Source: Acidobacteriota bacterium (lineage in GTDB: Bacteria; Acidobacteriota; Thermoanaerobaculia; Thermoanaerobaculales; Sulfomarinibacteraceae). From it: 64,000 bases of DNA. Both the position numbers and the translations under genes were made by a program. Position 1 is the stretch's first letter. Every line of letters starts with the position of its first letter. Shown piece by piece: positions 48,558 to 57,977 of this stretch. The notes under the pieces were generated by a model, which did no database searches, was not told the DNA's origin, and saw only the letters and a program-made list of their open reading frames with translations. Location: positions 1 through 64,000 of the forward strand of contig JAJDNM010000090.1 of assembly GCA_022340665.1 (NCBI GenBank), given 5' to 3'.

Positions 48558-49106
48558 TTATTCCGTGTCGCGACACAATTGCCTGCAGAATAGGGCAAAA
48601 TCCAGGGTCGTTTCGCGAAGCCGATCGGCTATCTCCGGATCGGTGATTTTCCCGGAGCCATCGAGAATTTGGCCGATGGAAGGGATGAAACAACGTTTCC
48701 CGAACAGGTGAGCTCGGCGGTAATGGAAGACCAGCTCGAGCTGCTCGACGGCTCGCACACCGCCCCAACGGCCCGCTGAGATGCCGATGAATGCTGCGGG
48801 TTTGTCGTTCAGGCTATCCGGGAAGCTGAGCATGTCGATAAAGTATTTGACGACACCAGGGAATGAGCCGTTGTACTCGGGGACCACCATCAGCAGACCG
48901 TCGGTCTCAAGCATTTTCGACTGAAAAGTAGCGAAAGAGCGCGGAACCGATGCGTAGCTGGTGCTCTCGAACACTTCGAGTGGCAGTTCGGCGAGGTCGA
49001 GCAGGGCGGTGCTTTCTCCGGCCTCGTTGAGCATCTCGCATAACAATGCGGCGACCTTTCGGGAGTTCGAAGCTGGCCGATTGGTGCCTGATATGACGGT
49101 AATCAT
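48558..49106 (-). CDS. NAD(P)H-dependent FMN reductase
   Basis: 182 residues. Flavodoxin-like reductase: MITVISGTNRPASNSRKVAAL is the FMN-phosphate loop, VVPEYNGSFPGVVKYFIDML the dimer/FMN segment, and KPAAFIGISAGRWGGVRAVEQL the third. It belongs to the chromate/azo-reductase family. GGAG lies upstream of the ATG at 49106. It is bracketed by inverted copies of the 20-bp signature (48493-48515 and 49226-49248), so it may be a mobile or moved unit. Confidence 0.9.
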   Translation of the reverse strand: MITVISGTNRPASNSRKVAALLCEMLNEAGESTALLDLAELPLEVFESTSYASVPRSFATFQSKMLETDGLLMVVPEYNGSFPGVVKYFIDMLSFPDSLNDKPAAFIGISAGRWGGVRAVEQLELVFHYRRAHLFGKRCFIPSIGQILDGSGKITDPEIADRLRETTLDFALFCRQLCRDTE

Positions 49107-49225
49107 GGGTGTCTCCAATGCTGTGGTCGCCACCACAGGTTACGCGATCTTCGCACATCAGATCGAAATCGGATCTCCAGCGTGACCCTCGAGCTCAGCT
49201 CCCACCGTTGAATCACATGAGTCCG

Positions 49226-49248
49226 CTTCATGAATGATGCGGGTTAGA
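49226..49248 (+). promoter_or_regulatory. 20-bp signature, copy A
   Basis: CTTCATGAATGATGCGGGTTA, 20 bases before the M1/M28 peptidase start at 49268. Confidence 0.75.
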
Positions 49249-49267
49249 ATGACCGCCGGGGGGAGCC

Positions 49268-52200
49268 ATGATGATCAGCTTGAATCGTCTTTCGATCCTG
49301 TTCGCGATGCTCTGCGCGTTTTGCACTACCGCCGCAGCAGCTACGGTACATCACGACATCAAGGTTCGTATCGAGCCCACCGAGCGCCTCCTTCAGGTCG
49401 TCGATCGGGTCAGCTTCGCCGAAGCCGTGGTGGCGGACGATGCAGGGGCCTTTCGGTTCGTGCTGCACGCCGGACTCGAACCGAAAGTGGCGACCCCGGG
49501 ATGGCAGCTGGAAAAACAGGACGGGCCGGTCGAGGCCAATTTTCTGGGCATCAACGCGACCACCGACACCGTTTCTGAAAACGTTCCGTTGGAGGCCTTT
49601 CTCCTGATTCCCGAGGGTGAGGCTTCTGGATCCGTGGTTCTCCACTACGGGGGCGAGATCCACCACCCGCTCTCCACCCAGGGAGAGGAGTACCAGCGCA
49701 GCTTCTCGGAGACACCGGGGATCATCGATCAGCGGGGGGTGTTCCTTGCCGGAGCGAGCTTCTGGGTGCCGACGTTCGGTGACGGGCTTCTGACCTTCGA
49801 TCTCGAGGTCGGCGGGCTGCACCCGCCGTGGGACGTGGTCTCGCAGGGACGGCGCACCAGTCACGAGACGGACTCGGAAGGAATCAGGACGACGGAATGG
49901 CGGCTCGCGCACCCGACCGAGGAGATCTACCTCATAGCGGGTCCCTGGTACGAGTACGGACGTGTCGCCGGCAAGGTCGAGGCCTATGCATTCCTTCGTG
50001 AGGATGACGCGGCCCTCGCCCAGCGATATCTCGACGCTACGGCGCGCTATCTCGATCTCTACGAGCACATGCTGCCGCCGTACCCGTACGCCTCTTTTGC
50101 CCTGGTCGAGAACTTCTGGGAGACCGGCTACGGCATGCCAGGGTTCACTCTCCTCGGTCCCCAGGTGATCCGCTTCCCGTGGATCTTGACGTCTTCCTAT
50201 CCCCACGAGCTGCTGCACAACTGGTGGGGAAACTCGGTCTACGTGGACTTCGCGCATGGCAACTGGTGCGAGGGTCTAACCGCGTACATGGCGGATCACC
50301 TTTTTGCCGAGCAGCGTGGTGAAGGGGCGACCTATCGCCGCGCGACTCTCAAGAAGTTCTCGGATATGGTCTCGGCGGGTGAGGACTTCCCACTGGCCGA
50401 GTTCGGTTCCCGCCAGTCGGCGGCGTCGGAAGCGGTCGGTTACGGAAAGAGCTTGATGCTCTTCCACATGGCACGTCGCGCGGTTGGAGACGAGGCGTTC
50501 CTGGCGGCGCTCGCACAATTCGACCGTTCGCACCGTTTCAGCCGCGCTGCCTTTGCCGACATCGCAAACGCCTTCACCGACGAGACCGGAGGTGACTGGG
50601 GCCCGTTCATCGAGGAATGGGTCAAGCGCAAAGGGGCTCCAAGCTTCGAAATCCGGGAAGCGCGGGTCGAGGAGGGTGCCCCGGGTGAAGCACCGTGGCG
50701 GGTCGCCGTCCATCTCCGCCAGGTGCAGGACGATGATCCGTATCCGGTGTCCGTACCGGTTGCGGTCACCGTCGAGGGCCAGGAGGAGTCGGTCTGGAGC
50801 GAAGCCGCCAACTGCGGAAGGGACTGCATCGTCGAGATACCGTGCCTGTCGCGCCCGCTGCGGGTCGATGTCGATCCGGCATTCGACGTCATGCGTCGGC
50901 TCGACCCCCTCGAGGTGCCGCCAGCCCTCTCGACGGTTTTCGGTGCCGAGGATCCGCTGTTTGTTCTGCCCGCGGCTGCTTCGGACGAGGAGGAAGAGGC
51001 GTGGCGCCAGCTGGCAGCCGATTGGGCGAAACCGGATCAACCACGCATCGTGCTCGATTCGGAGCTCGGCAAGCTACCCGACTCTCCGGCGTGGGTGCTC
51101 GGCTGGAGCAACCGTTTTGGCACCGAGATTGCCGGCCGACTGATCGACCAAGGTATCTCGGTCGACGCCACCTCGGTCAAACTGGTGGGTGATCGGCTGG
51201 AGCGAGCCGATCATTCACTGGTCCTGGTTGCTCGTGTCACCGGCGATCCGGCATCTGCAGTCGGGTGGATTTCGGCGGCACCAACGAATGCGATCCCGGG
51301 CCTCGCCCGCAAGCTGCCCCACTACACCAGGTACTCCTATCTCGGATTTCACGGATCCGAGCCCGACAACGTGGCCAAAGGAATGTGGCAGCCACTGTCC
51401 TCTCCTCTGGTGCGCAACCTCTCGGACGATGAGATGCCGGAGTTGGTTTTGCCGCCGAGAACACCACTGGCGGAGTTGCCGCCCGCCTACGACTCGGAGG
51501 TTCTGAGGCGGACAGTGACGATCCTCGCGGATCCGTCGCTCGAAGGGCGCGGCCTGGGCTCAGAAGGACTCGTGAAGGCGACCGCGCTGGTCGAATCGAT
51601 GCTCGAATCTTCCGGCCTTCGTCCGGCTGGTGATGATGGCTTCCGTCAGAGCTGGTCGTGGACCGGAGGTGAGCAGGAGAGCCAGATGGAGCTCGTCAAC
51701 CTCGTCGCTCGCATCCCTGGCCGCGATCCGACGCTCCGCGATCAGCCGGTTATGGTGCTGGCGCACATCGATCACCTCGGGAAGGGCTGGCCAGACGTGC
51801 GCGAAGGCAACCAGGGCCGGGTTCATCCCGGGGCCGACGACAACGCCTCCGGGGTGGCGGTGCTGCTCGAGCTCGCTCGGACGATGGCAGCGGAGCCTCC
51901 GCGCCCACGGCCCGTTATCTTCGCGGTGGTTACCGGCGAGGAGGCCGGCCTGCTCGGATCCAGGCATCTGGTAGGTTCGCTGCCGGAGGATGTGAAACCT
52001 TTTGCCTGCGTCAATCTCGATACGGTCGGCCGGCTGGCGGACGGCAAGCTCTACGTGCTCAACACCGACACCGCACGTGAGTGGAGGTTCATCTTCATGG
52101 GAGTGGGCTACACCACTGGAGCACCAGTAGCGGTGGTATCCGAGCCGCTCGACGCCTCCGACCAGGTGGCTTGCATTGAAAAAGGAATTCCGGCAGTCCA

Positions 52201-52660
52201 ACTCTTCACCGGGCCGACCCCCGACTACCACCGGCCGTCGGATCGTGCCGAAATCATCGATGCCGAGGGCATGGTAGTGGTGACCACTGCAGCACATGAA
52301 GCGGTGGGCTATCTCGCGGAGCGCACCGATCCAATGACAGTGACCATCGCGGCAGCTCGAGGAGGTGGCGTACCTCCTCCGGATCAACAAGCGAAGCGAC
52401 GAGCCAGCCTGGGCACCATGCCTGACTTTGCCTTCGAGGGCCCGGGAGTGCGGGTTCATCAGGTGATGCCGGGCTCGGCAGCTGACGACGCCGGCATCAC
52501 CATGGGAGACGTGATCGTGGCAGTGGACGGCGAGCCGGTCACCGATCTTCGCTCCTACTCGGAGTTGCTCAAGGCTCGGGCTCCCGGCGATGCGGTGGAG
52601 GTGACGGTTCTAAGAGCGGGTGAGCAGCAGATCATCGAGGCGGTGCTCGGCGCGCGATAG
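49268..52660 (+). CDS. M1 + M28 + PDZ fused metallopeptidase
   Basis: 1130 residues, secreted. A signal-like N-terminus (LSILFAMLCAFCTTAAAA) is followed by an M1-type aminopeptidase domain with HELLHNWWGN (residues 313-317) and the Glu of NWCEGLTAY at 335, one residue closer than in standard M1 enzymes. A middle linker follows. From about residue 745 an M28 aminopeptidase domain has all five metal ligands: AHIDHLG, HPGADDNASG, GEEAGLLGS, NLDTVGR and the His of PDYHRPSD. A C-terminal PDZ domain (RVHQVMPGSAADDAGITMGD) completes it. Two different catalytic zinc sites in one chain suggest stepwise protein degradation in the periplasm or outside. Confidence 0.93.
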   Translation: MMISLNRLSILFAMLCAFCTTAAAATVHHDIKVRIEPTERLLQVVDRVSFAEAVVADDAGAFRFVLHAGLEPKVATPGWQLEKQDGPVEANFLGINATTDTVSENVPLEAFLLIPEGEASGSVVLHYGGEIHHPLSTQGEEYQRSFSETPGIIDQRGVFLAGASFWVPTFGDGLLTFDLEVGGLHPPWDVVSQGRRTSHETDSEGIRTTEWRLAHPTEEIYLIAGPWYEYGRVAGKVEAYAFLREDDAALAQRYLDATARYLDLYEHMLPPYPYASFALVENFWETGYGMPGFTLLGPQVIRFPWILTSSYPHELLHNWWGNSVYVDFAHGNWCEGLTAYMADHLFAEQRGEGATYRRATLKKFSDMVSAGEDFPLAEFGSRQSAASEAVGYGKSLMLFHMARRAVGDEAFLAALAQFDRSHRFSRAAFADIANAFTDETGGDWGPFIEEWVKRKGAPSFEIREARVEEGAPGEAPWRVAVHLRQVQDDDPYPVSVPVAVTVEGQEESVWSEAANCGRDCIVEIPCLSRPLRVDVDPAFDVMRRLDPLEVPPALSTVFGAEDPLFVLPAAASDEEEEAWRQLAADWAKPDQPRIVLDSELGKLPDSPAWVLGWSNRFGTEIAGRLIDQGISVDATSVKLVGDRLERADHSLVLVARVTGDPASAVGWISAAPTNAIPGLARKLPHYTRYSYLGFHGSEPDNVAKGMWQPLSSPLVRNLSDDEMPELVLPPRTPLAELPPAYDSEVLRRTVTILADPSLEGRGLGSEGLVKATALVESMLESSGLRPAGDDGFRQSWSWTGGEQESQMELVNLVARIPGRDPTLRDQPVMVLAHIDHLGKGWPDVREGNQGRVHPGADDNASGVAVLLELARTMAAEPPRPRPVIFAVVTGEEAGLLGSRHLVGSLPEDVKPFACVNLDTVGRLADGKLYVLNTDTAREWRFIFMGVGYTTGAPVAVVSEPLDASDQVACIEKGIPAVQLFTGPTPDYHRPSDRAEIIDAEGMVVVTTAAHEAVGYLAERTDPMTVTIAAARGGGVPPPDQQAKRRASLGTMPDFAFEGPGVRVHQVMPGSAADDAGITMGDVIVAVDGEPVTDLRSYSELLKARAPGDAVEVTVLRAGEQQIIEAVLGAR

Positions 52661-52715
52661 GCGAGAAACCGTCTGGTAGGATGGGTGCGCTGCCTCGTGG
52701 CCGTCGGCCTGCATC

Positions 52716-52738
52716 ATTCATGAATATTGCGGGCTAGA
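52716..52738 (+). promoter_or_regulatory. 20-bp signature, copy B
   Basis: ATTCATGAATATTGCGGGCTA, 14-15 bases before the NfuA start at 52751. Confidence 0.75.
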
Positions 52739-52750
52739 AAGGGGTAAGAA

Positions 52751-53323
52751 ATGATCACATTCACCGATACCGCACAGAAGAAAGTGCGTGAGTACATGGA
52801 CATGAGTGAGGCCGCGAGCCTTGGTGTGAGAGTGGTTGCGCATCGCTTCGGACGCCACCAATTTCGCTACGAGCTGGCTCTGGTCGCGGAGGGCGAGAGC
52901 TCCGAGAACGATGTCGTCGTAGATGTGGGCGAATTCAAGGTGTTCATCGATCCCCAAAGTGCCGAGTTTTTGGATGGGACGTCGGTTGATTTCGTGTCCG
53001 ACACGACTGGCACGGGTTTCATGTTCACCAATCCTCAGGCCGAGGTGCACTGGGACGATCCACTCGCGCAGAAGGTCCAGAAGGTGATCGACGAACGCAT
53101 CGCACCGTCGCTTGCCGGTCACGGCGGTTGGGTGGAGCTTCTGAAGGTCGATGGTGAGACTGCGACGATTCAGTTCGGTGGTGGGTGCCAGGGATGTGGC
53201 ATGTCGCAGGTCACCCTCAAGGATGGCATCGAGGCGGCGATTCTGCAGGAGGTGCCGGAGATCAAGCAGGTGCTTGACGATACCGATCACGAGTCGGGCG
53301 CCAACCCGTACTACTCACGATGA
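52751..53323 (+). CDS. nfuA: Fe-S carrier NfuA
   Basis: 190 residues, close to E. coli NfuA in length. The first 100 residues are an IscA-like fold without the cluster Cys, and the C-terminal Nfu domain has GGGCQGCGMSQVTLKDGIE with the cluster-binding Cys at 146 and 149. It delivers 4Fe-4S clusters to target enzymes, notably under stress or oxidative damage. The 20-bp signature precedes the start. Confidence 0.95.
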   Translation: MITFTDTAQKKVREYMDMSEAASLGVRVVAHRFGRHQFRYELALVAEGESSENDVVVDVGEFKVFIDPQSAEFLDGTSVDFVSDTTGTGFMFTNPQAEVHWDDPLAQKVQKVIDERIAPSLAGHGGWVELLKVDGETATIQFGGGCQGCGMSQVTLKDGIEAAILQEVPEIKQVLDDTDHESGANPYYSR

Positions 53324-53427
53324 GCTGAATACCGCTCTGGCCGCAACTTCGCGTGCGCCGGTTGTGATGTTCGTGACACTCCCGACGGGTGTTCCGATTT
53401 CCTCATTCCGGATTCAAGCAGGACGGC

Positions 53428-54399
53428 TCAAATACCGCCGCCGTTTTCGAATATTTCGGTCTTCGGCCGTGACTGGGAAATGGTGGCGCCCGGTGGCACG
53501 TCGCGAGTCAACCAGACGTTGCCACCGATGACCGCCCCCTTGCCGATGGTCACTCTCCCGAGAATGGTGGCCCCGGAGTAGATCGTCACGTCGTCCTTAA
53601 TGATCGGGTGGCGGTCGATGCCCTTGATCGGATTTCCGTCCTCATCGAGAGGAAAACTCTTCGCGCCCAGAGTGACTCCCTGATAAATGCGGACCCGATC
53701 GCCGATGATCGCCGTCTCTCCGATCACCACACCTGTACCGTGATCGATGAAGATCTTCTCGCCGATATGGGCCCCCGGATGGATGTCGATGCCGGTCTTG
53801 CTGTGAGCATGCTCGGCGATGATGCGCGGTATGAGCGGTACCCCGGAAGAATAGAGGATGTGTGCGATGCGGTGGCAGGTCAGCGCGAGGACTCCCGGGT
53901 AGCAGAAGATCGCCTCGGACGGGCTCGAGGCCGCCGGGTCGCCCTCGTATGCAGCGACAGCGTCAAGAGCCAGCCTGCGCCGGATTTCCGGAAGCTCGCG
54001 AAGAAAGGCAACCGTGGTCCGGCGGGCCCGCTCGAGGCAGGCAGCCGGGCTTCGGTCGCTTTCGCCCAGCTGGCAGGCGAAGCACAAACCGCGGTGGATC
54101 TCATCGACCATGATGAGGGACGCCTGGTGCAGATTCGAACCCATGTGGTAACCGAGGCTCTCCTCGGTCACGTCACGATTTCCGATGTAACCGGGGAAGA
54201 TCACCGACTGCAGGAGCTCCACCATTTTCTCGACCTCACCGCGCGACGGGAGAGGGTGGCCGGAAAAGGTCTTCTTTAACGGGGTCGCCAGACTGTCGGC
54301 CTGGTCCTGCATCTGGTCCACCACCTCTGTGAGTGCGGTATCGATCGCGCTCCCGCCGTGGTCGTGTCCCTCGGGCTCGAAGACTTGAAGTTTTGCCAT
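53428..54399 (-). CDS. cysE: Serine O-acetyltransferase
   Basis: 323 residues. First step of cysteine synthesis (serine plus acetyl-CoA). N-terminal helical region, then the left-handed beta-helix hexapeptide repeats: GIDIHPGAHIGEKIFIDHGTGVVIGETAIIGDRVRIYQGVTLG and later TIYSGATILGRVTIGKGAVIGGNVWL. The catalytic His/Asp lie in IDHGTGVVIGE. The long N-terminal domain is like the EpsC/SAT longer forms. GGGGGAG precedes the ATG. The last residues include ENGGGI, the C-terminal tail that may bind the partner sulfhydrylase. Confidence 0.92.
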   Translation of the reverse strand: MAKLQVFEPEGHDHGGSAIDTALTEVVDQMQDQADSLATPLKKTFSGHPLPSRGEVEKMVELLQSVIFPGYIGNRDVTEESLGYHMGSNLHQASLIMVDEIHRGLCFACQLGESDRSPAACLERARRTTVAFLRELPEIRRRLALDAVAAYEGDPAASSPSEAIFCYPGVLALTCHRIAHILYSSGVPLIPRIIAEHAHSKTGIDIHPGAHIGEKIFIDHGTGVVIGETAIIGDRVRIYQGVTLGAKSFPLDEDGNPIKGIDRHPIIKDDVTIYSGATILGRVTIGKGAVIGGNVWLTRDVPPGATISQSRPKTEIFENGGGI

Positions 54400-54543
54400 T
54401 CTGTGCTCCCCCCCGTGCAACACTTGATATACGGCTCTTAGTCCCAATTGATGTGTGCGTTGGGGCGGTTCACGCCGAGGAACTGAAACGCACCTTCCCC
54501 TGAACGTGTATTCGAAAAGAGTTGCGCGGGTTGACTCTGAAGA

Positions 54544-54738
54544 CTAGAACATTCCGCCGTTGCGGGGCCCCCCCGCGGCGGTGCGTTCTGCCGAACGCTT
54601 GCGGTCGTCCGTGGCGAGGTGGCACGCCTTGTACTTCTTGCCCGATCCGCACCAGCATCGGTCGTTGCGACCGAGCACGGGAATCGCCTGCTGCTCAGGC
54701 CCGAGAACAAGTCGTTTGAGACTTCTACGAAGATTCAT
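54544..54738 (-). CDS. Small SEC-C-motif protein
   Basis: 64 residues. The segment [18 protein letters not shown] is a SEC-C zinc-binding motif (C-x-C-x8-C-H) as at the C-terminus of SecA. It is free-standing here, between the acetyltransferase and alkaline phosphatase genes. The rest is basic and helical. Function unknown; possibly a SecA- or ribosome-related accessory. Confidence 0.75.
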   Translation of the reverse strand: MNLRRSLKRLVLGPEQQAIPVLGRNDRCWCGSGKKYKACHLATDDRKRSAERTAAGGPRNGGMF

Positions 54739-54807
54739 GCTGCCATCTCCTCTGCGGACGGGATGCCGCGTAAAGCGCCGGAAGTTTATCAGAAAGGGCG
54801 AATTCGG

Positions 54808-56079
54808 TCAATTGGCTACAGATTCGGCCACATGGGGGAAAGGACGCAGATTGAGCGTCTGCGCGATCCGGATTGCGACCTCGGTGTTGTCGATGACTCC
54901 GACGAACGCCCCGGCTCCCGGGCCGAAGGCGAAGAGCGGCACCCACTCCAAGGTGTGCTCTCTGGTCGACCAACGGACGGTGGCGGCTCCATCGTCGTAA
55001 TCTCCGTCGACCAGCGAAAGGCCGCCCGTGTCATGATCCGCGGTCACCAACACGAGAGTATCGCCTCGCGCGGAAACCAGAGCGAGGACTTCGCCGACCG
55101 CCTCATCCAGCTCTCGCATCCCTGCCATCGTCTTCTCGATGTCGTTTTCGTGGGCTGTCCCGTCGATCACCTCGGACTCGATGAGGAGCAGGAATCGATT
55201 CCCCTTCTGGAGCAACAGCTCGACGACGTGGCGTGCGCTGACGTCCAGTGGCGGTCCGTGCTGCTCGGCATAGCCGGTGCGGGGAGGAAACAGGGCCAGG
55301 ATGGGAAGAGGCGCCGAGATCAAGGCGTCGGAATTGCGGACAACGTGGTAGCCACGCGCCGCACCCAGCTCTTCCGCGCGCGATTCCATCTCGCTATATC
55401 GCCGGTTGCGCTTCGCCTTGTCGTTGTTGGACCAGTCGCCGCCGATCAGTACGGATGTTCCAGAGTCGAGCATCTGTTCGAGAATCTGGTCGTGGTGGTC
55501 GCGATCGGGGACGTGGGCAGAAAAACAGGCCGGTGTGGCGTCGACCAGACCGGAAGTCGTGATCACACCGGTTGTCAGACCCTGATTTTGCGCCGCCTCG
55601 AAGAGAGAAACGGGAACCGAACCGTCCGGAAGTACGCTGACGATCTTCTTGTCGGTCTTGAAACCGGTCGCGAGGGCCGTACCGGAGGCGGCCGAGTCAG
55701 TGACGAGGGTGTTGGCCGCCCAGGTCCTGACGAGGCCGATGAACGATGTTTCCATCATGTTGAGAACGCTGCCGGGCCGATCGAGAAGGGTAGACGCTGC
55801 GCTGACGGTACCGACCCCCATGCCGTCACCGATGAAAATAACGACATTGCTGACCTGGGGAGCGTCGCTGTCTACCGCGGGCAGCGACGATCGATGCGGA
55901 CGGAGAATCGAACTCGACGGCGCCTCGAGAGGATACGAGATGCCTTTCTGGGTGCGTAGTACGAGATCGCCGAAGGCTATGTCACCGTTGCCAAACCGCG
56001 AGTAGAAGAGAAGTGCGATGGCCAGCATGCCGAGAGTGATCGATGCGTGGAGCAGAAACCGGCCGGGTCGTGAACTCAT
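54808..56079 (-). CDS. Alkaline phosphatase
   Basis: 423 residues, exported phosphomonoesterase. N-terminal membrane/signal helix (FLLHASITLGMLAIALLFY). The metal-binding motif FIGDGMGVG, the nucleophile Ser in TDSAASGTALATG and the metal-binding segments IESEVIDGTAHEND and TADHDTGG are all in place. It probably releases phosphate from extracellular phosphomonoesters. GGAGG precedes the ATG at 56079. Divergent from the YugP gene, with about 126 bases between. Confidence 0.93.
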   Translation of the reverse strand: MSSRPGRFLLHASITLGMLAIALLFYSRFGNGDIAFGDLVLRTQKGISYPLEAPSSSILRPHRSSLPAVDSDAPQVSNVVIFIGDGMGVGTVSAASTLLDRPGSVLNMMETSFIGLVRTWAANTLVTDSAASGTALATGFKTDKKIVSVLPDGSVPVSLFEAAQNQGLTTGVITTSGLVDATPACFSAHVPDRDHHDQILEQMLDSGTSVLIGGDWSNNDKAKRNRRYSEMESRAEELGAARGYHVVRNSDALISAPLPILALFPPRTGYAEQHGPPLDVSARHVVELLLQKGNRFLLLIESEVIDGTAHENDIEKTMAGMRELDEAVGEVLALVSARGDTLVLVTADHDTGGLSLVDGDYDDGAATVRWSTREHTLEWVPLFAFGPGAGAFVGVIDNTEVAIRIAQTLNLRPFPHVAESVAN

Positions 56080-56205
56080 ATTGCCTCCAGGCTGGGATGG
56101 TAGCCTCGCCGAACGCGTCATGCGAGGAATATCCCGGCACGAAAAACGGTATTATGTGGTGCGAATCGACGGTCCTGGACGTCGATCGCCAATGGAGGAA
56201 ATCGA

Positions 56206-56898
56206 ATGTACTTCGATCCGATGTACTTTCTGTTCATCTTGCCTGCGTTTGTCTTCTCGCTCTGGGCGAGCTGGCGCACTAAGGCCAATTTCAAGACCTA
56301 TTCCAAGGTGCCGGTGTCGTCCGGCATGAGCGGCGCAGAGGCGGCCGAGAGAGTGTTACAAAGCTCTGGTATCACAGATGTTGCGATCAGCCGCTCACGT
56401 GGCTTGTTGAGTGACCACTACAACCCCGCCAGCAAGACCCTCGCGCTGTCGGACGGCGTCTTCGATTCACGATCGCTGGCCGCTGTGGGCATCGCCGCCC
56501 ACGAAGCGGGGCATGCGATCCAACACTCGAAGGGCTACGGCCCGCTCAAGCTTCGTTCGATGCTCGTGCCGACTGCGAGCATCGGATCCAACCTGGGATA
56601 TATCGTGATGCTGCTGGGCCTCTTTCTCGCCTCGCAGAACATGGTGATGGTCGGCGCAGTTCTCTTCTCGGCGGTGCTGGTATTCCAGATCGTAACGCTG
56701 CCGGTCGAGTTCGACGCGTCGAATCGGGCCAAGGCTCTGGTTGTCGAGAACGGGATCGTTGCTGCGGCCGAACGGCGGGGCATGGATAAGGTTCTCAACG
56801 CCGCGGCCATGACCTATGTAGCGGCGGTCGCGTCATCACTGACCACGCTCCTCTATTTCCTGGTCCGTTCAGGCCTCCTGGGGGGCAGCAGGGATTGA
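56206..56898 (+). CDS. YugP-like zinc metallopeptidase
   Basis: 230 residues. HEAGHAIQHSKGY near residue 98 (HEAGH) inside a membrane protein with three or so helices; family of putative neutral zinc metallopeptidases (Zn_peptidase_2). The C-terminal part has EFDASNRAKALVVENGIV, as in the family. Probably acts on membrane or periplasmic substrates, none known. Confidence 0.9.
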   Translation: MYFDPMYFLFILPAFVFSLWASWRTKANFKTYSKVPVSSGMSGAEAAERVLQSSGITDVAISRSRGLLSDHYNPASKTLALSDGVFDSRSLAAVGIAAHEAGHAIQHSKGYGPLKLRSMLVPTASIGSNLGYIVMLLGLFLASQNMVMVGAVLFSAVLVFQIVTLPVEFDASNRAKALVVENGIVAAAERRGMDKVLNAAAMTYVAAVASSLTTLLYFLVRSGLLGGSRD

Positions 56899-56912
56899 CC
56901 AACCGCGCATCC

Positions 56913-57108
56913 GATACTGGATGCTGGATACTGGATCCGGCCATCGGGCTTCGCCTTCGGACATACCGGGACGAGTCGCCGTTTGACAATGGCGGAGAAA
57001 TCTTCAGGCTCCGGGTGCATCCAGCATCCAGCATCCAGCATCCAGCATCCAGCATCCAGCATCCAGCATCCAGCATCCAGTATCCAGTATCCAGCATCTT
57101 GTATCTGG
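56913..57108. repeat. Heptad-repeat element H4 (CATCCAG type)
   Basis: Left array GATACTGGATGCTGGATACT at 56913-56938, a 79-base core with ATCGGGCTTCGCC, then a right array at 57018-57108 with exactly nine CATCCAG, two TATCCAG, CATCTTG and TATCTGG. The left array pairs with the right array over about 17 bases, so a stem is possible. The best-preserved copy in the window. Confidence 0.92.
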
Positions 57109-57115
57109 CCAGGGC

Positions 57116-57928
57116 TCAATCAAAGAGGGCCGCTTCCTCGCCGAACTCGGCGATCCGGCGATCCGCGAGCTCGAGGACGAGGTTGCGTCGAACCCACAGC
57201 GCTTCGACCTGGTCGTTTGACAACCACGGCCGGAGATGTTCTTTCAGTTGCTCCTTCGAGAGCCTTCGAAGCGAGTCGAGCACGGAGCGCGAGAATCTGG
57301 TGAGGGATGCCTCACGACGCAGGCATTTGTGGGTTCGAAATGCACGGGACGAATCGATCTTGTAGATCTTCCAGTCCGGCGTCACTAACAGATTGTTGGT
57401 GTTTCGGTAGTCAGTGTCGTAGATCAGCTGCTGGAAAAGCCGAACGGTGAACATCTGGTGGTTCCATTGCCCTAGGTCCGGAGGATGGACGTTCCGCACC
57501 CTGTGACGCTCCCATTCGGTGATCGCGTCCTCGATCCAGAGGCTGAGCGAGCCGACCTCTCGGCTGATGCGCCGCTCGACGGTTGGAGGAACGATGCCGA
57601 GGTCGAGCAACTTGTCCAGCTCGTAAGCGGCAATCTCGTACGTGTACCGGTCGGAAAATCGGAGCTCGTTGCTCCCGTTCGCGAATCTCTTTACGGATGC
57701 ACGCTCATCGATCGTCTTGAATAACGCGAAGCAGGTTCGATGACCGTCGGTGAGCTCGACTTTCTTGGGTTTGGTGACCGCGAGAGAGTCGAAGTCTCCG
57801 ACGGCGACAATCTGCGAGTTTTTCAGAAACCGTTCTGCAGCCGCACCTCGGAAAGAACATGCCGCGACCTTTGGTTGCTGGGAGGCCGCAACTTGAAGAA
57901 CGGTCGCGAAAATCAGGGCGACGTGCAT
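57116..57928 (-). CDS. Secreted kinase-like protein (HipA/PI3K-like fold)
   Basis: 270 residues. An N-terminal signal peptide (LIFATVLQVAA) predicts export. The pattern AYELDKLLDLGIVPPTVER, IYDTDYRNTNNLL and IYKIDSSRAF resembles the catalytic loop and metal-binding Asp of atypical kinases (HipA, FAM20-like). No glycine-rich loop is obvious. If it is active, it would phosphorylate something outside the cytoplasm; the sequence does not prove activity. It ends 8 bases from array H4. Confidence 0.6.
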   Translation of the reverse strand: MHVALIFATVLQVAASQQPKVAACSFRGAAAERFLKNSQIVAVGDFDSLAVTKPKKVELTDGHRTCFALFKTIDERASVKRFANGSNELRFSDRYTYEIAAYELDKLLDLGIVPPTVERRISREVGSLSLWIEDAITEWERHRVRNVHPPDLGQWNHQMFTVRLFQQLIYDTDYRNTNNLLVTPDWKIYKIDSSRAFRTHKCLRREASLTRFSRSVLDSLRRLSKEQLKEHLRPWLSNDQVEALWVRRNLVLELADRRIAEFGEEAALFD

Positions 57929-57977
57929 TTCTTCGTGGCCTTTTCATCTGATACGAATATCCGGATCGCGAGTTTGG

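Noticed and set aside
57018-57108. CRISPR array
   Set aside because: Repeats are 7 bp without spacers, there are no cas genes, and the unit is far shorter than a CRISPR repeat.
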